NCBI GenBank assembly: GCA_963780045.1
Contig: CAVZZZ010000001.1
Location: forward strand, 4,774,001 to 4,838,000
Reading direction: 5' to 3'
Length of the DNA stretch: 64,000 bases
From: JANXQG01 sp963780045
GTDB taxonomy: Bacteria; Planctomycetota; Planctomycetia; Pirellulales; Thermoguttaceae
The number at the start of each line of letters is the position of its first letter. Position 1 is the stretch's first letter. Positions 18,319 to 27,114 of the stretch are shown here, one piece after another. Both the position numbers and the translations under genes were made by a program. The notes beneath the pieces are model-generated. The model searched no databases. It was not told the origin of the DNA and saw nothing but the letters and a program-made list of their open reading frames with translations.

Positions 18319-19785
18319 ATGGCTGATACGAACGGAGCGCAAGGGGCGGGGCAGCGCGGCACCCACGAAGTGGGTCGTAGTGGGTCGCCAACGCCGCGGT
18401 TAAACGCGGAAATCCTCGATCGCGTACGGCCGCAAAGTCTGGAAGCGGAACGCGGCGTGCTGGGCAGCTTGCTGCACGACCCGCAGCTCTGCGACGAAGT
18501 GGCGCTCTTGCTCCGCGCCGACGACTTCTATGCCGACGCAAACCAGCGGCTCTACCGCCACCTCTTCGCCCTGCACGACGAAGGCAAGCGGATCGACATC
18601 ACGCTCTTGATCGAGCGCTTGAAAAAGTCGGGGGAGTACGAAGCGATCGGCGGCGGGGCGTATGTCGCCGAGGTCATGCAATCGGTCCCTTACGCCCACA
18701 ACGCCCCGCATTATGCGGAAATCGTCCGCAACAAGGCCTCCGTTCGCGAGCTGATTCATGCCGCCGAGGAAATCCTCCGCGACGCCTGGGACGCCAGCTA
18801 CGAGCCGAAGGAGTTGCTCAGCCAGGCGGAAGAGCGCATCTTCAGCGTCCACGATCGGCGAAGCAACGACCGCATCACGCACATCCAAGACCTGCTTATC
18901 GAGGCCTTCGACCGCATCGACGCGCGGCTGGCCCGCGGCACGGGCGATGCCGTCCCTACGCACTTTACCGATCTGGACCAATTGACGGGCGGCCTGCACC
19001 CCTCGGAATTCGTCGTTCTGGCCGCGCGGCCCAGCATGGGCAAGACGGCGCTGGCCACGAATATCGCGGAAAACGTCGCTATTCTTTCCCGCATTCCCGT
19101 GCTCTTTGTGAGCCTGGAAATGTCGCGGTTGGAGCTCGCCCAGCGGTTGTTATGCTCGCAGGGCAGCATTGACGGCAGCAAGTTTCGCAGCGGTTTCATT
19201 TCTGCCCCGGAGCGGGAACAACTGCTTGAGGCGTCGGGCCGGCTTTCCCAATCGCCGCTGTTCATTGACGATACACCCAGCCGCACCGTGACCGAGATAG
19301 CCGCCTGCGCACGGCGGCTGAAGCGGAAGGAAAAGCTAGGCCTGGTGGTTGTCGACTACCTGCAGCTCATTCAGCCGGACGACCCCCGCGACCCGCGGCA
19401 GGAGCAGGTGGCCAAGATGGCTCGGCGATTGAAGGCGTTGGCCCGCGAGCTGCAGATTCCAATCATGGTGCTTGCCCAATTGAACCGCCAGGTGGAGGCG
19501 AGTGGACGCGAGGAACACCGCCCGCGCTTGAGCCACTTGCGCGAGTCGGGCGCCATCGAACAAGACGCGGACGTGGTGATGTTCGTCCACCGCGAGGAAT
19601 ACTATCACACCGCGGAAAAAGCCGAGGAATTGGGCGTCAAGGGGCTAGGCCACGTGATCCTTGCCAAGCAGCGCAACGGCCCGACGGGCGACGTGAAATT
19701 GCAATGGAGTTCGGCCCACACGCGGTTCAGCAATTTCTCCGAAAAACCCTATGAGGAATTCAGCAGCTACGGCGCGGAGTTTTGA
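18319..19785 (+). CDS. dnaB: replicative DNA helicase
   Basis: Start at ATG 18319 gives 488 residues. The N-terminal primase-interacting domain (PQSLEAERGVLGSLLHDPQLCDEV) is followed by the RecA-like motor. The motor has Walker A RPSMGKTALATN, Walker B VVVDYLQLIQP, LRESGAIEQDADVVMFVHR and the final KQRNGPTGDVKL. DnaB unwinds DNA ahead of the replisome as a hexamer. The first ~20 codons are non-homologous and contain a palindromic DNA repeat (18361-18375) read as THEVG. The last codons are part of a 91-bp tandem duplication. Confidence 0.95.
   Translation: MADTNGAQGAGQRGTHEVGRSGSPTPRLNAEILDRVRPQSLEAERGVLGSLLHDPQLCDEVALLLRADDFYADANQRLYRHLFALHDEGKRIDITLLIERLKKSGEYEAIGGGAYVAEVMQSVPYAHNAPHYAEIVRNKASVRELIHAAEEILRDAWDASYEPKELLSQAEERIFSVHDRRSNDRITHIQDLLIEAFDRIDARLARGTGDAVPTHFTDLDQLTGGLHPSEFVVLAARPSMGKTALATNIAENVAILSRIPVLFVSLEMSRLELAQRLLCSQGSIDGSKFRSGFISAPEREQLLEASGRLSQSPLFIDDTPSRTVTEIAACARRLKRKEKLGLVVVDYLQLIQPDDPRDPRQEQVAKMARRLKALARELQIPIMVLAQLNRQVEASGREEHRPRLSHLRESGAIEQDADVVMFVHREEYYHTAEKAEELGVKGLGHVILAKQRNGPTGDVKLQWSSAHTRFSNFSEKPYEEFSSYGAEF
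18361..18375. repeat. palindromic repeat inside dnaB
   Basis: ACCCACGAAGTGGGT, followed by TCG and, after a short gap, GGGTCG, matches the copy in feoB at 10927-10941. Here it starts at codon position 1, in feoB at codon position 3. It sits in the variable N-terminal extension of DnaB, where insertion would be tolerated. Confidence 0.7.
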
Positions 19786-19934
19786 AAGTGCTAAGAAATC
19801 AGTGCTTAGAGCTTAGGAATACTCGGCTCGCGTTGCTGGGTACGAGGAATTCAGCAGCTACGGCGCGGAGTTTTGAAAGTGCTAAGAAATCAGTGCTTAG
19901 AACTTAGGAATACTCGGCTCGCGTTGCTGGGTAC
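19753..19934. repeat. 91-bp tandem duplication at the 3' end of dnaB
   Basis: Bases 19753-19843 are repeated immediately at 19844-19934 with one mismatch (AGAGCTTAGG versus AGAACTTAGG). Each copy holds the final codons and stop of dnaB plus about 60 bases rich in GTGCTAAG/CTTAG motifs. The second copy of the dnaB tail is untranslated. High identity indicates a recent event. Confidence 0.9.
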
Positions 19935-19968
19935 TGTGCACTGAGTACTAAGCCCTATATGCTAAGAC

Positions 19969-21300
19969 CTACTTGATCGCTCCGTCGCCCGCGTTCCCCG
20001 CCAGCGAACCGCGGGGCGTGCTCTCGAACAGGTCGCGGTCGGGCCATTGCGGCGCGGCGCCGATCGCGCGGCGGATCTCGCCGACCAGCCGCGCCGCAGC
20101 CGTCGATTGGTCGTCCGCCGTGCCGTCGGAATTCAACATCAAAACCCAGTCGACATCAGGCGCAACGTGCTCGAGGTGCGCACGGATGCCGGCGTCAACG
20201 CCGCTCTTGCGGTATTCGAGTCCGGCGGCGCCTTTGCGGACGGAGTCCCACCCCAGTCCGATGTGCGAGCCGCTCTTTCGCTTGGTCAGCGGTGGTGGTG
20301 GGAAAGCGAACATCTGTTGCCGCGCCGTAACGCTCAACAGCGTTCCGCGCTTCTCGTTGCTCAAGCCGGCGGCGAACCGGACCAAATCGACGACCGTCGC
20401 CAGCCAGTTTCCCGCAGGCGCGGCAATCGCCGCCCGGCCGCCGGGCAACTCGCGGCCGTCGGCGCGGTAGCGATGGGCTTCGCGGGCCGCGTAGGCCGGC
20501 GCAAGCTGCTCGACACGCACGCCGGAAATGCCCATCGGCCGCAAGACTTGTTGGCGGACATAGGTCTCATAGGGCTGCCGGGCGGCCCGCTGCACGACCT
20601 GCTGCGCGAGAAAGTAGCAGAAATTCGAATTGTGGCTCTCGCTGCCGGGCGAGAAGTCCAGCGGCTGGCTCAGCCCGAAACGCGTCACCGACGCGGCCGG
20701 CAAAGGAAAACGCTCGCCGGTCAGCCTCGCGATTTTTTGCGTTTGCCGCAGGGGGTCGGGATACAAGGTCGGGTTCCACCCGGCCGCATACAGCAAGAGA
20801 TGCCGCACGGTGATTGCCTCCACTTGCGGATCGATTTTGGCACTCCCCAACGGACGCGGCTTGCCCAAGAGCGCATAGACCGGATCGTCCAACGTCAACT
20901 TTTTCTGATCGACTAATCGCAGCACGGCGGCGGCGGTTATGGTCTTGCTGATAGTGGCGGTCGAGAAAAGCGTCTCCAGCGACACTGGCTCCTGCGACTT
21001 GACGTTGGCCAGACCGTATCCGCGGGCCATCACAAGCCTGCCATCCTTGACGATTGCCAGCGCCCCACCGGGAATGTTCCGGGCCTTGAGCGTATCGTTC
21101 ATGATCCGGTCAAAGACCGCCATGCCTTGCCCTGTTTGAACCGCCGCGGACTTGTCGGAAGGTAGAGGCAGGGCCGCGGCTTTCAAGGAGTGAGGGCCGT
21201 CGGGCGGCTTAGCGGACGCGTGCGATACGAACAACAGCGCAGCGTGGAAAAGTGCCGCATTCGCGGCCATGTTCCGAAAACGCTTCACGCCGGAGGACAT
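19969..21300 (-). CDS. beta-lactamase-like serine hydrolase with altered catalytic motifs
   Basis: 443 residues from ATG 21300, with a signal peptide (MAANAALFHAALLFVSHASA). The fold is that of the beta-lactamase/PBP4* family, with VRHLLLYAAG and NIPGGALAIVKDGRLVMARGYG. The nucleophile position of S-x-x-K is T116-I-S-K119 (ACT codon). The Y-x-N motif reads N224-S-N226. The third motif reads K-S-G. Two or three catalytic residues are thus replaced, so it may be a non-catalytic binder, or Thr may act as a poor nucleophile. The frame is intact. It is divergent from the PEP-CTERM gene. Confidence 0.85.
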   Translation of the reverse strand: MSSGVKRFRNMAANAALFHAALLFVSHASAKPPDGPHSLKAAALPLPSDKSAAVQTGQGMAVFDRIMNDTLKARNIPGGALAIVKDGRLVMARGYGLANVKSQEPVSLETLFSTATISKTITAAAVLRLVDQKKLTLDDPVYALLGKPRPLGSAKIDPQVEAITVRHLLLYAAGWNPTLYPDPLRQTQKIARLTGERFPLPAASVTRFGLSQPLDFSPGSESHNSNFCYFLAQQVVQRAARQPYETYVRQQVLRPMGISGVRVEQLAPAYAAREAHRYRADGRELPGGRAAIAAPAGNWLATVVDLVRFAAGLSNEKRGTLLSVTARQQMFAFPPPPLTKRKSGSHIGLGWDSVRKGAAGLEYRKSGVDAGIRAHLEHVAPDVDWVLMLNSDGTADDQSTAAARLVGEIRRAIGAAPQWPDRDLFESTPRGSLAGNAGDGAIK

Positions 21301-21490
21301 TAAACACGCGCCACGGTTGGAATGCGGCACTCCCTTCCCCTTTGTAACCGCCGCTCGCAATTGCCCATGCCGGGTCGGTCGGCAGAGCCAATACTTCGGC
21401 CAGCCACTAATTCTAGCATCAAATGCCGCACGCTTTGAAGTGGGCCGAGACCTTCCACAGAGAGTCCACAAATCTTCCACAGCAAAATTG

Positions 21491-21519
21491 TTGACAGGTA
21501 GTTCGAATCCGTGTAGTTT
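21491..21519 (+). promoter_or_regulatory. putative sigma70-type promoter of the PEP-CTERM gene
   Basis: TTGACA at 21491-21496 is a perfect -35. After 17 bases comes TAGTTT at 21514-21519, a weak -10. It lies 43 bases upstream of the preferred ATG at 21562. Confidence 0.35.
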
Positions 21520-21561
21520 GAGGTTAGGGGCTCGCTTGCAGGAGTTTCAAGAGTGCATTCT

Positions 21562-22446
21562 ATGCCGGATTTATTAACGAAGTTCTTTAAGGCCCCCACT
21601 CTTGCTCTAATATTGATCGCGATTGCGACTGGGGCATCCGCGCAGTCGCTGCTTGTGCTCGACTACAATTCCGCCAAGGTCTTCGGCAACGTGGAAATCG
21701 CCGGCGGCGCAATCGACATTACCAGCGGGGCGATGATCGTGACTACTTCAGGCTTCGGCTTTGTGCCCGACGGCTATTACAATGGTACGCGACGAGTCCC
21801 CTACCCAGACGAAGATGGACAGCTAGGCGCAGCCGAGTACGGCGATGCAGCCATTCACGATGCAATCCTCGAAGGTGCAAATTACGCCACAGGGGGCTTT
21901 TGGAACGGAACCAACGGCATTTTCAGCAGCACGGCGGGAAACGGGAGCGGCAACACCGCCGTTGGCTGGATCGACAACAGCATTGACGCCTATACATCGT
22001 TTCGCGGTGTGGCGGTCACAACGAACCAGAGCATTATTGCCTACACCTACTTCGGCGATGCGCTATTGCAAGGGTCGATTACCACCAGCGACTCCACGGT
22101 GGTGACGAACGCGCTCGGCGAGAATGTGGGCGTTTATGGCGCCATTGGCAATACTGTTAACGGCCAGCCCGAAGGTGTGGAATGGCTCGATGGGGATTTC
22201 AACCAGGACGGCGTCGTAAATTCACTCGATCTTGGGCTGCTCCAGTCCAATTTGGGCCAGCCGGCGCTGTATACTGCCGGACCGTTCGCGCCCGGGTTCA
22301 ACCCGGCGGCATTGCAAGGAGGAGAAGTGCCGGAGCCGGCCTCCCCGGTCCTGTTGGCCGCTACGGCGACTTGCGCGATCGGCGTCCACCTGCGTTGGAA
22401 GCGCCTGCGAGCTCGTGAAAGTACGGCGAGACGCCGGTCATCGTAA
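21562..22446 (+). CDS. secreted PEP-CTERM protein with dockerin-like EF-hand
   Basis: 294 residues. A signal peptide (FFKAPTLALILIAIATGASA) leads a beta-rich domain of unknown function. A dockerin type I-like calcium site follows (DGDFNQDGVVNSLDLGLLQSNLG). The C-terminal PEP-CTERM signal has VPEP, a hydrophobic stretch (SPVLLAATATCAIGV) and a basic end (RWKRLRARE). Such tails direct cleavage by an exosortase at the cell envelope; no exosortase gene is in this window. ATG 21553 is also in frame. Confidence 0.85.
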   Translation: MPDLLTKFFKAPTLALILIAIATGASAQSLLVLDYNSAKVFGNVEIAGGAIDITSGAMIVTTSGFGFVPDGYYNGTRRVPYPDEDGQLGAAEYGDAAIHDAILEGANYATGGFWNGTNGIFSSTAGNGSGNTAVGWIDNSIDAYTSFRGVAVTTNQSIIAYTYFGDALLQGSITTSDSTVVTNALGENVGVYGAIGNTVNGQPEGVEWLDGDFNQDGVVNSLDLGLLQSNLGQPALYTAGPFAPGFNPAALQGGEVPEPASPVLLAATATCAIGVHLRWKRLRARESTARRRSS

Positions 22447-22551
22447 CAAGAAGAACGCGCCGCCACCAGGGGATTTCACCTATAAGCGATCCGAAACTTC
22501 CAGGCAACTGATCTGGCTAGGCCGGACAAAATTCTCCCCGGCAAATGACAA

Positions 22552-22585
22552 GGGTTGCGATCGCGAGGCGGTCGCAACCCTTTTT
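22552..22585 (+). terminator. Rho-independent terminator
   Basis: GGGTTGCGA (22552-22560) pairs perfectly with TCGCAACCC (22572-22580) and is followed by TTTTT (22581-22585). It would end transcription from the PEP-CTERM gene about 105 bases after its stop. Confidence 0.8.
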
Positions 22586-22592
22586 CGGAAAG

Positions 22593-22666
<74 letters not shown>

Positions 22667-22810
22667 TCATGTTAGTGGCCGAAGCACCCGGCGTTTTCAC
22701 CGAGCCGCTTCAGCAGCACGCATCAATTCTACCATGATTTTGGCCGGCGTCGAGAGGGAGATCAAGTATTTTGTTAGATCATGTCGAGACCTGCTCCTGC
22801 CAGCCCCCCT

Positions 22811-23722
22811 TTAAGTGCTACAATCCAGCCTAAGTCCGCGATCGTCAATCGTATAAGGAATGATCTCGTCGGGACAGACGCTGCCGCGGTGCTTGCTCAC
22901 GTACATCGCCCGGCGAAAGCGCGTTCCATCGCGAATTTTGCCGAGGTGGATGATCGTGTTGGCGTTGGCCAGCAGGTCGCCTTCGTCGAGCGAGCGTTCG
23001 ATCAGGCCGTCCAACTTCGTTTCGTGCGAGGTGTACAGCAACATGCAGCCGATCGATCGCGGGTCGTAGTCGTGGGCGGCGACGGCCGCGGCGTTCTCGC
23101 GATAATGCTCGCGGAACAGGTCGCGGGCCACCCATTGGGCGTCTTTTCGCAAGATTTGATGATAGACGTACTCGAACAGCTCGATCTGCACCGAATCGCT
23201 GGGCCGATCGACCGGCTCGATGCCGTCGATCACCGCCCGGCGAACGCCGCGGACGAAGTTGCCGTAGAAAAAAGCGATCGTCCGGTTCAACCGCCGGGCA
23301 AGTTCGGCCTGCCAGTCGTGCCAGGCGTCGGAATCCATGTCGTTGCGTGTGACGCGCCGCCCGCGCGAATTGAAAATGTGCAGGCATTCCTCGCGCGGCC
23401 GCTCGGCAAAGAAAGACGACAACTCCACATGGGCATCGGAGTTCGCCTTTACGGGATCCCAGTCGAACATCCGCCGCGCGTAGTCGGCGTGGTTCTGAGA
23501 ATCGCCCCGCGCGGTCATGTCGAAGATGATGCCAGGCAAACCCTCTTGTTGCACTCCCGCACGGACGAATTGCAGGCCGAACTGCGTCTTGCCGATGCCG
23601 GTCGAGCCGACCAGCACGGTCAGCGTGCCAGGCAACAATCCCCCGCCCAGGAGGACGTCCAATCCGGCAATGCCGGTCGATAATCGAGAGTTTTCTTTCA
23701 TCCGCGGTCGCAGGGTCTTCAT
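22811..23722 (-). CDS. KaiC/RecA-like ATPase
   Basis: 303 residues from ATG 23722. The KaiC-type opening (RLSTGIAGLDVLLGGGLLPGTLTVLVGSTGIGKT) contains Walker A GSTGIGKT near residue 45. A hydrophobic strand IGCMLLYTSHET lies near the C-terminus. Only one ATPase domain is present, unlike clock KaiC with two. Similar single-domain proteins occur in signalling, but no partner kinase is adjacent. A longer start (GTG, 23743) and an extension in another frame up to 23843 are possible. Confidence 0.75.
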   Translation of the reverse strand: MKTLRPRMKENSRLSTGIAGLDVLLGGGLLPGTLTVLVGSTGIGKTQFGLQFVRAGVQQEGLPGIIFDMTARGDSQNHADYARRMFDWDPVKANSDAHVELSSFFAERPREECLHIFNSRGRRVTRNDMDSDAWHDWQAELARRLNRTIAFFYGNFVRGVRRAVIDGIEPVDRPSDSVQIELFEYVYHQILRKDAQWVARDLFREHYRENAAAVAAHDYDPRSIGCMLLYTSHETKLDGLIERSLDEGDLLANANTIIHLGKIRDGTRFRRAMYVSKHRGSVCPDEIIPYTIDDRGLRLDCST

Positions 23723-23880
23723 TGTTCCGCGGCTGCGGACCATCGCCCGTTGACGGGCTTGGAATCAGCGGCTCGACACGGCTTGGCGCCTCGTCGGGCG
23801 GCGATGCGTATTCGTCCGGCGTATCCTGAAAGCCTTTCGGCATATCCGATTCAGGCGCGGTAAATCAAACGGATCCTGGC

Positions 23881-23970
23881 GGCACGCCCTAAGCGGGGCG
23901 CCCGTTTGCGGGTCGCGAAGGGCGTGTTCAGACGGAGGTCACGCCCTTCGCCTGAAGCTCGGGGCGTGCC
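23881..23970. repeat. inverted-repeat element related to that in the T2SS operon
   Basis: GGCACGCCC at 23881 and CGAAGGGCGTG at 23916-23926 face a 31-base right arm at 23940-23970 beginning CACGCCCTTCGCCTGAAG. The right arm matches the arm at 42167-42197 with two differences. The left arm is interrupted by unrelated bases. The element lies in the gap between the KaiC-like gene and a Gly-rich protein gene. Confidence 0.7.
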
Positions 23971-24014
23971 ACCTAGCTCTGTCGTAACTGCTAGAACAGC
24001 GTTTTAGTTGCAGT

Positions 24015-24806
24015 CTAATTGTTATTGCCGCCGCCTTGACCCCCCTGGCCACCACCACGGCGACCACCGCCAAAGAAGCCGCCCCGTCCGCCGAAGCCAA
24101 ACCCGCCCTGCTGGAACTTGAATTCCTTGCCGGTCATCGCGCCCCACTGCACCAACTGATCGTCGTCCAGCACGCCCAGCGCGGACTTCATCGTCGCTTC
24201 GCGCTGCTTCTGCATTTTCTCACCGAACTCCTTGCGCTCGTCGTCGGACGCATTGCGGAAATCGAACTGCGGGCGATTGTTGTCCGCATCGTCGATGATC
24301 TTCTGTATCTTGTCTTGCGATTCCTTGGAAAGCTTGAGCTTCTCGACTACCGGCGGGGTGGTCAGTGCCCTCGCGCCTTGCGACTGCAACTGAAGCTGCT
24401 TCAGGCGGTCCATCTGTTTGGCGTCCAGGATTTTGCCGAGCTTCTCCTCGGTCTTTTTGCCAGTCTCTTCCGCCTTCTTGCGCATATCTTCAAAGGCCTT
24501 CTGCCGCTCGTCGTCGCTCATGTCGCGGAAGTTGCCGAAGCCCTGGAACGAAGACCGCATATCCTCCATCGTTTTCTGCTGCAGGTCAGTGACTTGCGTT
24601 TTCTGGTCGTCGGTGACGGCGATTTCCTTTTGCACGTCCGGGCTGTTCAAGAGCATGAGCCCCGCGCCCGGCATCGAGCCCGGGTTGAAGCCCCTTCCGA
24701 ACATTCCGCCGCCTCGGCCACCCGGCCCGCCTCCCGGCTGCGCGAAAGCAGCCGAAGCCGACAACGCCAGCACCAAGCCCGTCACTCCAAAACATCGTCG
24801 TAGCAT
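24015..24806 (-). CDS. secreted Gly-rich protein, paralogue 1 of 3
   Basis: 263 residues from ATG 24806 after a signal peptide (LRRCFGVTGLVLALSASAAFA). A Gly/Arg-rich segment precedes a helical region with two similar halves (SPDVQKEIAVTDDQKTQVTDLQ; VVEKLKLSKESQDKIQKIIDD) around LGKILDAKQMDRLKQLQLQSQG. The end is DDDQLVQWGAMTGKEFKF and another Gly-rich tail. The helical part is Spy/CpxP-like in character (envelope, ligand-binding helices), a resemblance only. Paralogues are at 31364 and 32204. Confidence 0.75.
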   Translation of the reverse strand: MLRRCFGVTGLVLALSASAAFAQPGGGPGGRGGGMFGRGFNPGSMPGAGLMLLNSPDVQKEIAVTDDQKTQVTDLQQKTMEDMRSSFQGFGNFRDMSDDERQKAFEDMRKKAEETGKKTEEKLGKILDAKQMDRLKQLQLQSQGARALTTPPVVEKLKLSKESQDKIQKIIDDADNNRPQFDFRNASDDERKEFGEKMQKQREATMKSALGVLDDDQLVQWGAMTGKEFKFQQGGFGFGGRGGFFGGGRRGGGQGGQGGGNNN

Positions 24807-24976
24807 GATCCACCACCTTTCTTTACTGCGTCCCCGCGCAAGCCAACCGCTGGCATGGTCAAGGAGGCTCCGAAATGAACCGCGCCGCCCCGCAATGGCG
24901 GGCCGTCGCAAACCGTGGCAATTATAGGGCACAGGCGATGCGGTTGTCCACAATGACGCGGCCGGATTTGCGGCAT

Positions 24977-25036
24977 GTAGGACGGACCTCCGAGTCCGTC
25001 AATCCTCGGCGCGATGGACCCGGCGGTCCATCCTAC
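24977..25036. repeat. GTAGGA palindromic intergenic element
   Basis: GTAGGACGGACC at the left end faces GGTCCATCCTAC at the right end, matching in 11 of 12 positions. An internal CTCCGAGTCCGTC motif lies between. The element fills part of the gap between the Gly-rich gene and the MFS gene. Confidence 0.6.
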
Positions 25037-25079
25037 GGTATGACTCTGCACGGCATCCCTGCCGCACCGGCCCACCATG

Positions 25080-26438
25080 CTAGTCAAAAATCCTTTTTCG
25101 TGGGTCAATAAACAGCCAAGCAAACGAAGCCGCAAGAAAACTCACGCCGATAAACCCCAGAGCCGTGTTCCAACCGTAGTGGTCTTTCAAATAGACCACC
25201 AGAAGTGGACAAGTTGTCGCGCCGAGCTGCCCGGCAGTGTTCATTGTCGCGCTGACCGTGCCTGCATGCCTGCCACCGACGTCCTGGCAAGATCCCCATC
25301 CCGCGCCCATCATCAGCATGTTGGCCGCATTGCCCAGCGAAAAGAGCCATGCGGCGGAAATCGAGTTGCCGGCCAGGCCCGCCATCAAAACGAGGATTCC
25401 CGCGGCCACGTAGGAGCCGAAGCCCACGCCCGCACGGCCCCAGCGGGGACCGAAGCGGCGGACCGCCCAATCCGTCATCGTTCCGCCGGCCACATCGGCT
25501 ATAACGCTCAAAAGCAGTGGCAAGCCGGCGAAGAAGGCCAATGTCCACCCTTGCAGCCCGCGCCCCTGCTCCAAATAGCGATAGAACCAGGTGATGTTGA
25601 AGTAGAAAATAAAGGCATTGGGCAGGTACATCACGCAGAGTGCAATCATGTTCGGATGCGTCAACAACCGCCGCCAGAATGCCCAGCCATGAGGGCCGTC
25701 ATCTCTGGCGGCGGACGTGCGGCCGGCGGCGATATAGCCCAGTTCCGCGGCGTTCACTCGGCCATGTTGCTCTGGCTCGTCGCGGAACCAGAAGTACCAG
25801 ACCGCGGCCCAAATCAGCCCCGGTACGCTGATCAAAGCGAAAACTTCCCGCCAGGTCAGCGGCCGAAAGAACAGGCCGTGCCACGACGCGCCTAGCATCA
25901 ATTGGGTGATGATCATCGGCGTCACGCCCGCGGTGATGTGCGCGCCGGTCCAGACGATTCCCTGCGCCCTGCCGCGCTCGCAATAGGGGACCCATCGCGA
26001 CAGCGTTCGCGTGATGGCCGGCCACGCCCCCGCTTCTCCCATGCCGAACAGAAAGCGGATAGCGACCATGGACACCAGCCCCTGCGCCAACCCGGAGGCA
26101 AACGTGCTTGCCGACCAGGCAACGACGACCGCGGTGAGCATGATGCGGGTGCCGATGCGGTCCGCCCAGCGGCGCGTAGGGATGCCGAACACGCAATAGG
26201 ACAAGGAGAACGCCGCGTCGATCAGCGCCAATCCTTGGTCCGGCGTCGTAGTGAATCCCCACAGGCCGGCGGACAGATTGAGGTCCCGCTCGATCGGCGT
26301 TTTCAGCGTGCCCATGCACGCACGGTCCAGATAAATGATCATGCCCAGCAGAATGGCCATCGCAACAACCGCGAAGCGGACGCGCGTGGGCCGTTGGGTG
26401 GCGGATTGCACAGACGCGGATTCGAGAGGGGCGGCCAT
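25080..26438 (-). CDS. MFS transporter, anion:cation symporter (ACS) type
   Basis: 452 residues from ATG 26438, with about twelve membrane spans. The conserved loop motif (RRWADRIGTRIMLTAVVVAWSAST) and FGMGEAGAWPAITRTLSRWVP are typical of the ACS family, which takes up organic anions such as sugar acids. No sugar-acid catabolic gene is adjacent, so the substrate is open. The frame is intact. AAGGA lies upstream of the chosen ATG. Confidence 0.85.
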   Translation of the reverse strand: MAAPLESASVQSATQRPTRVRFAVVAMAILLGMIIYLDRACMGTLKTPIERDLNLSAGLWGFTTTPDQGLALIDAAFSLSYCVFGIPTRRWADRIGTRIMLTAVVVAWSASTFASGLAQGLVSMVAIRFLFGMGEAGAWPAITRTLSRWVPYCERGRAQGIVWTGAHITAGVTPMIITQLMLGASWHGLFFRPLTWREVFALISVPGLIWAAVWYFWFRDEPEQHGRVNAAELGYIAAGRTSAARDDGPHGWAFWRRLLTHPNMIALCVMYLPNAFIFYFNITWFYRYLEQGRGLQGWTLAFFAGLPLLLSVIADVAGGTMTDWAVRRFGPRWGRAGVGFGSYVAAGILVLMAGLAGNSISAAWLFSLGNAANMLMMGAGWGSCQDVGGRHAGTVSATMNTAGQLGATTCPLLVVYLKDHYGWNTALGFIGVSFLAASFAWLFIDPRKRIFD

Positions 26439-26616
26439 CCAGGGCAGTTTCCTTGCAGTCGGATTCAAGCCAGCATAAGCTCGCCGCGGCGCGGAGTAAA
26501 GGGCCGCTTGGCCGGCATTCTGGCGCATCCGCATGTGCGCCGACTACACCAGGGCTTTCATGCGGATGTCGCCGAGCTATAATGGAGGGGCAAAGTCGAA
26601 CCTCTCAGGTGCAAGC

Positions 26617-26823
26617 ATGAAATTCTTGGTTACCGTGGACCGCGACGAGGACGGAGCATGGGTGGTCGAGTGCCCCTCGATCCCTGGTTGCGTAATCCAA
26701 GGCGAGACGCCCGAGAAAGCCGTTGACAACATTCAGGACGCCATCCGCGAATGTTTGATCGTGCGTGCGGAGCGAGGGATGCCGCTCACAATCGAGACTC
26801 GCGAAGTGGAGGTTGTCGCCTAA
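26617..26823 (+). CDS. hicB: HicB-family antitoxin
   Basis: 68 residues with the partial RNase H-like HicB fold (MKFLVTVDRDEDGAWVVECPSIPGCVIQGETPEKAVDNIQDAIRECL). The C-terminal DNA-binding helix seen in longer HicBs is absent. Its TAA overlaps the hicA ATG (TAATG). The order hicB-hicA is the reverse of the E. coli arrangement but is common elsewhere. ATG 26617 is preferred over an upstream in-frame start. Confidence 0.88.
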   Translation: MKFLVTVDRDEDGAWVVECPSIPGCVIQGETPEKAVDNIQDAIRECLIVRAERGMPLTIETREVEVVA

Positions 26824-27045
26824 TGGCGAAGCTTCCGACTCTAAGTGGAGCCCAGCAAGTCAACGCCTTCGTGACGCTTGGGTGGTCGATTGCGCAGAAC
26901 GAGCAGCCACGTCATCCTTGTTAAGGCGGGCTCGCACGTCACCCTGTCCATTCCCGACCATCGCGAAGTTGCGAAGGGGACACCGCGGAGCCTGATTCGG
27001 CAAGCGGGAGTTACGGTTGAAGAGTTTAACGCCGCGGTTTCATGA
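26823..27045 (+). CDS. hicA: HicA-family mRNA interferase, frameshifted
   Basis: The N-terminus MAKLPTLSGAQQVNAFVTLGW fits HicA, then the frame runs to a stop after QNEQPRHPC. The adjacent frame continues the family sequence from about 26896: SSHVILVKAGSHVTLSIPDHREVAKGTPRSLIRQAGVTVEEF, ending at 27045. Removing one base near 26893-26896 restores a ~73-residue dsRBD-like toxin with its catalytic His (SSHVIL). As written the toxin is inactive while the antitoxin is intact. Confidence 0.78.
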
Positions 27046-27114
27046 AGGTCGAGGGCGAAATATCGCTTTCCGACCCTCGCACCCACCCCACTCCCTGCTC
27101 CCCGCCCTCGCCCC

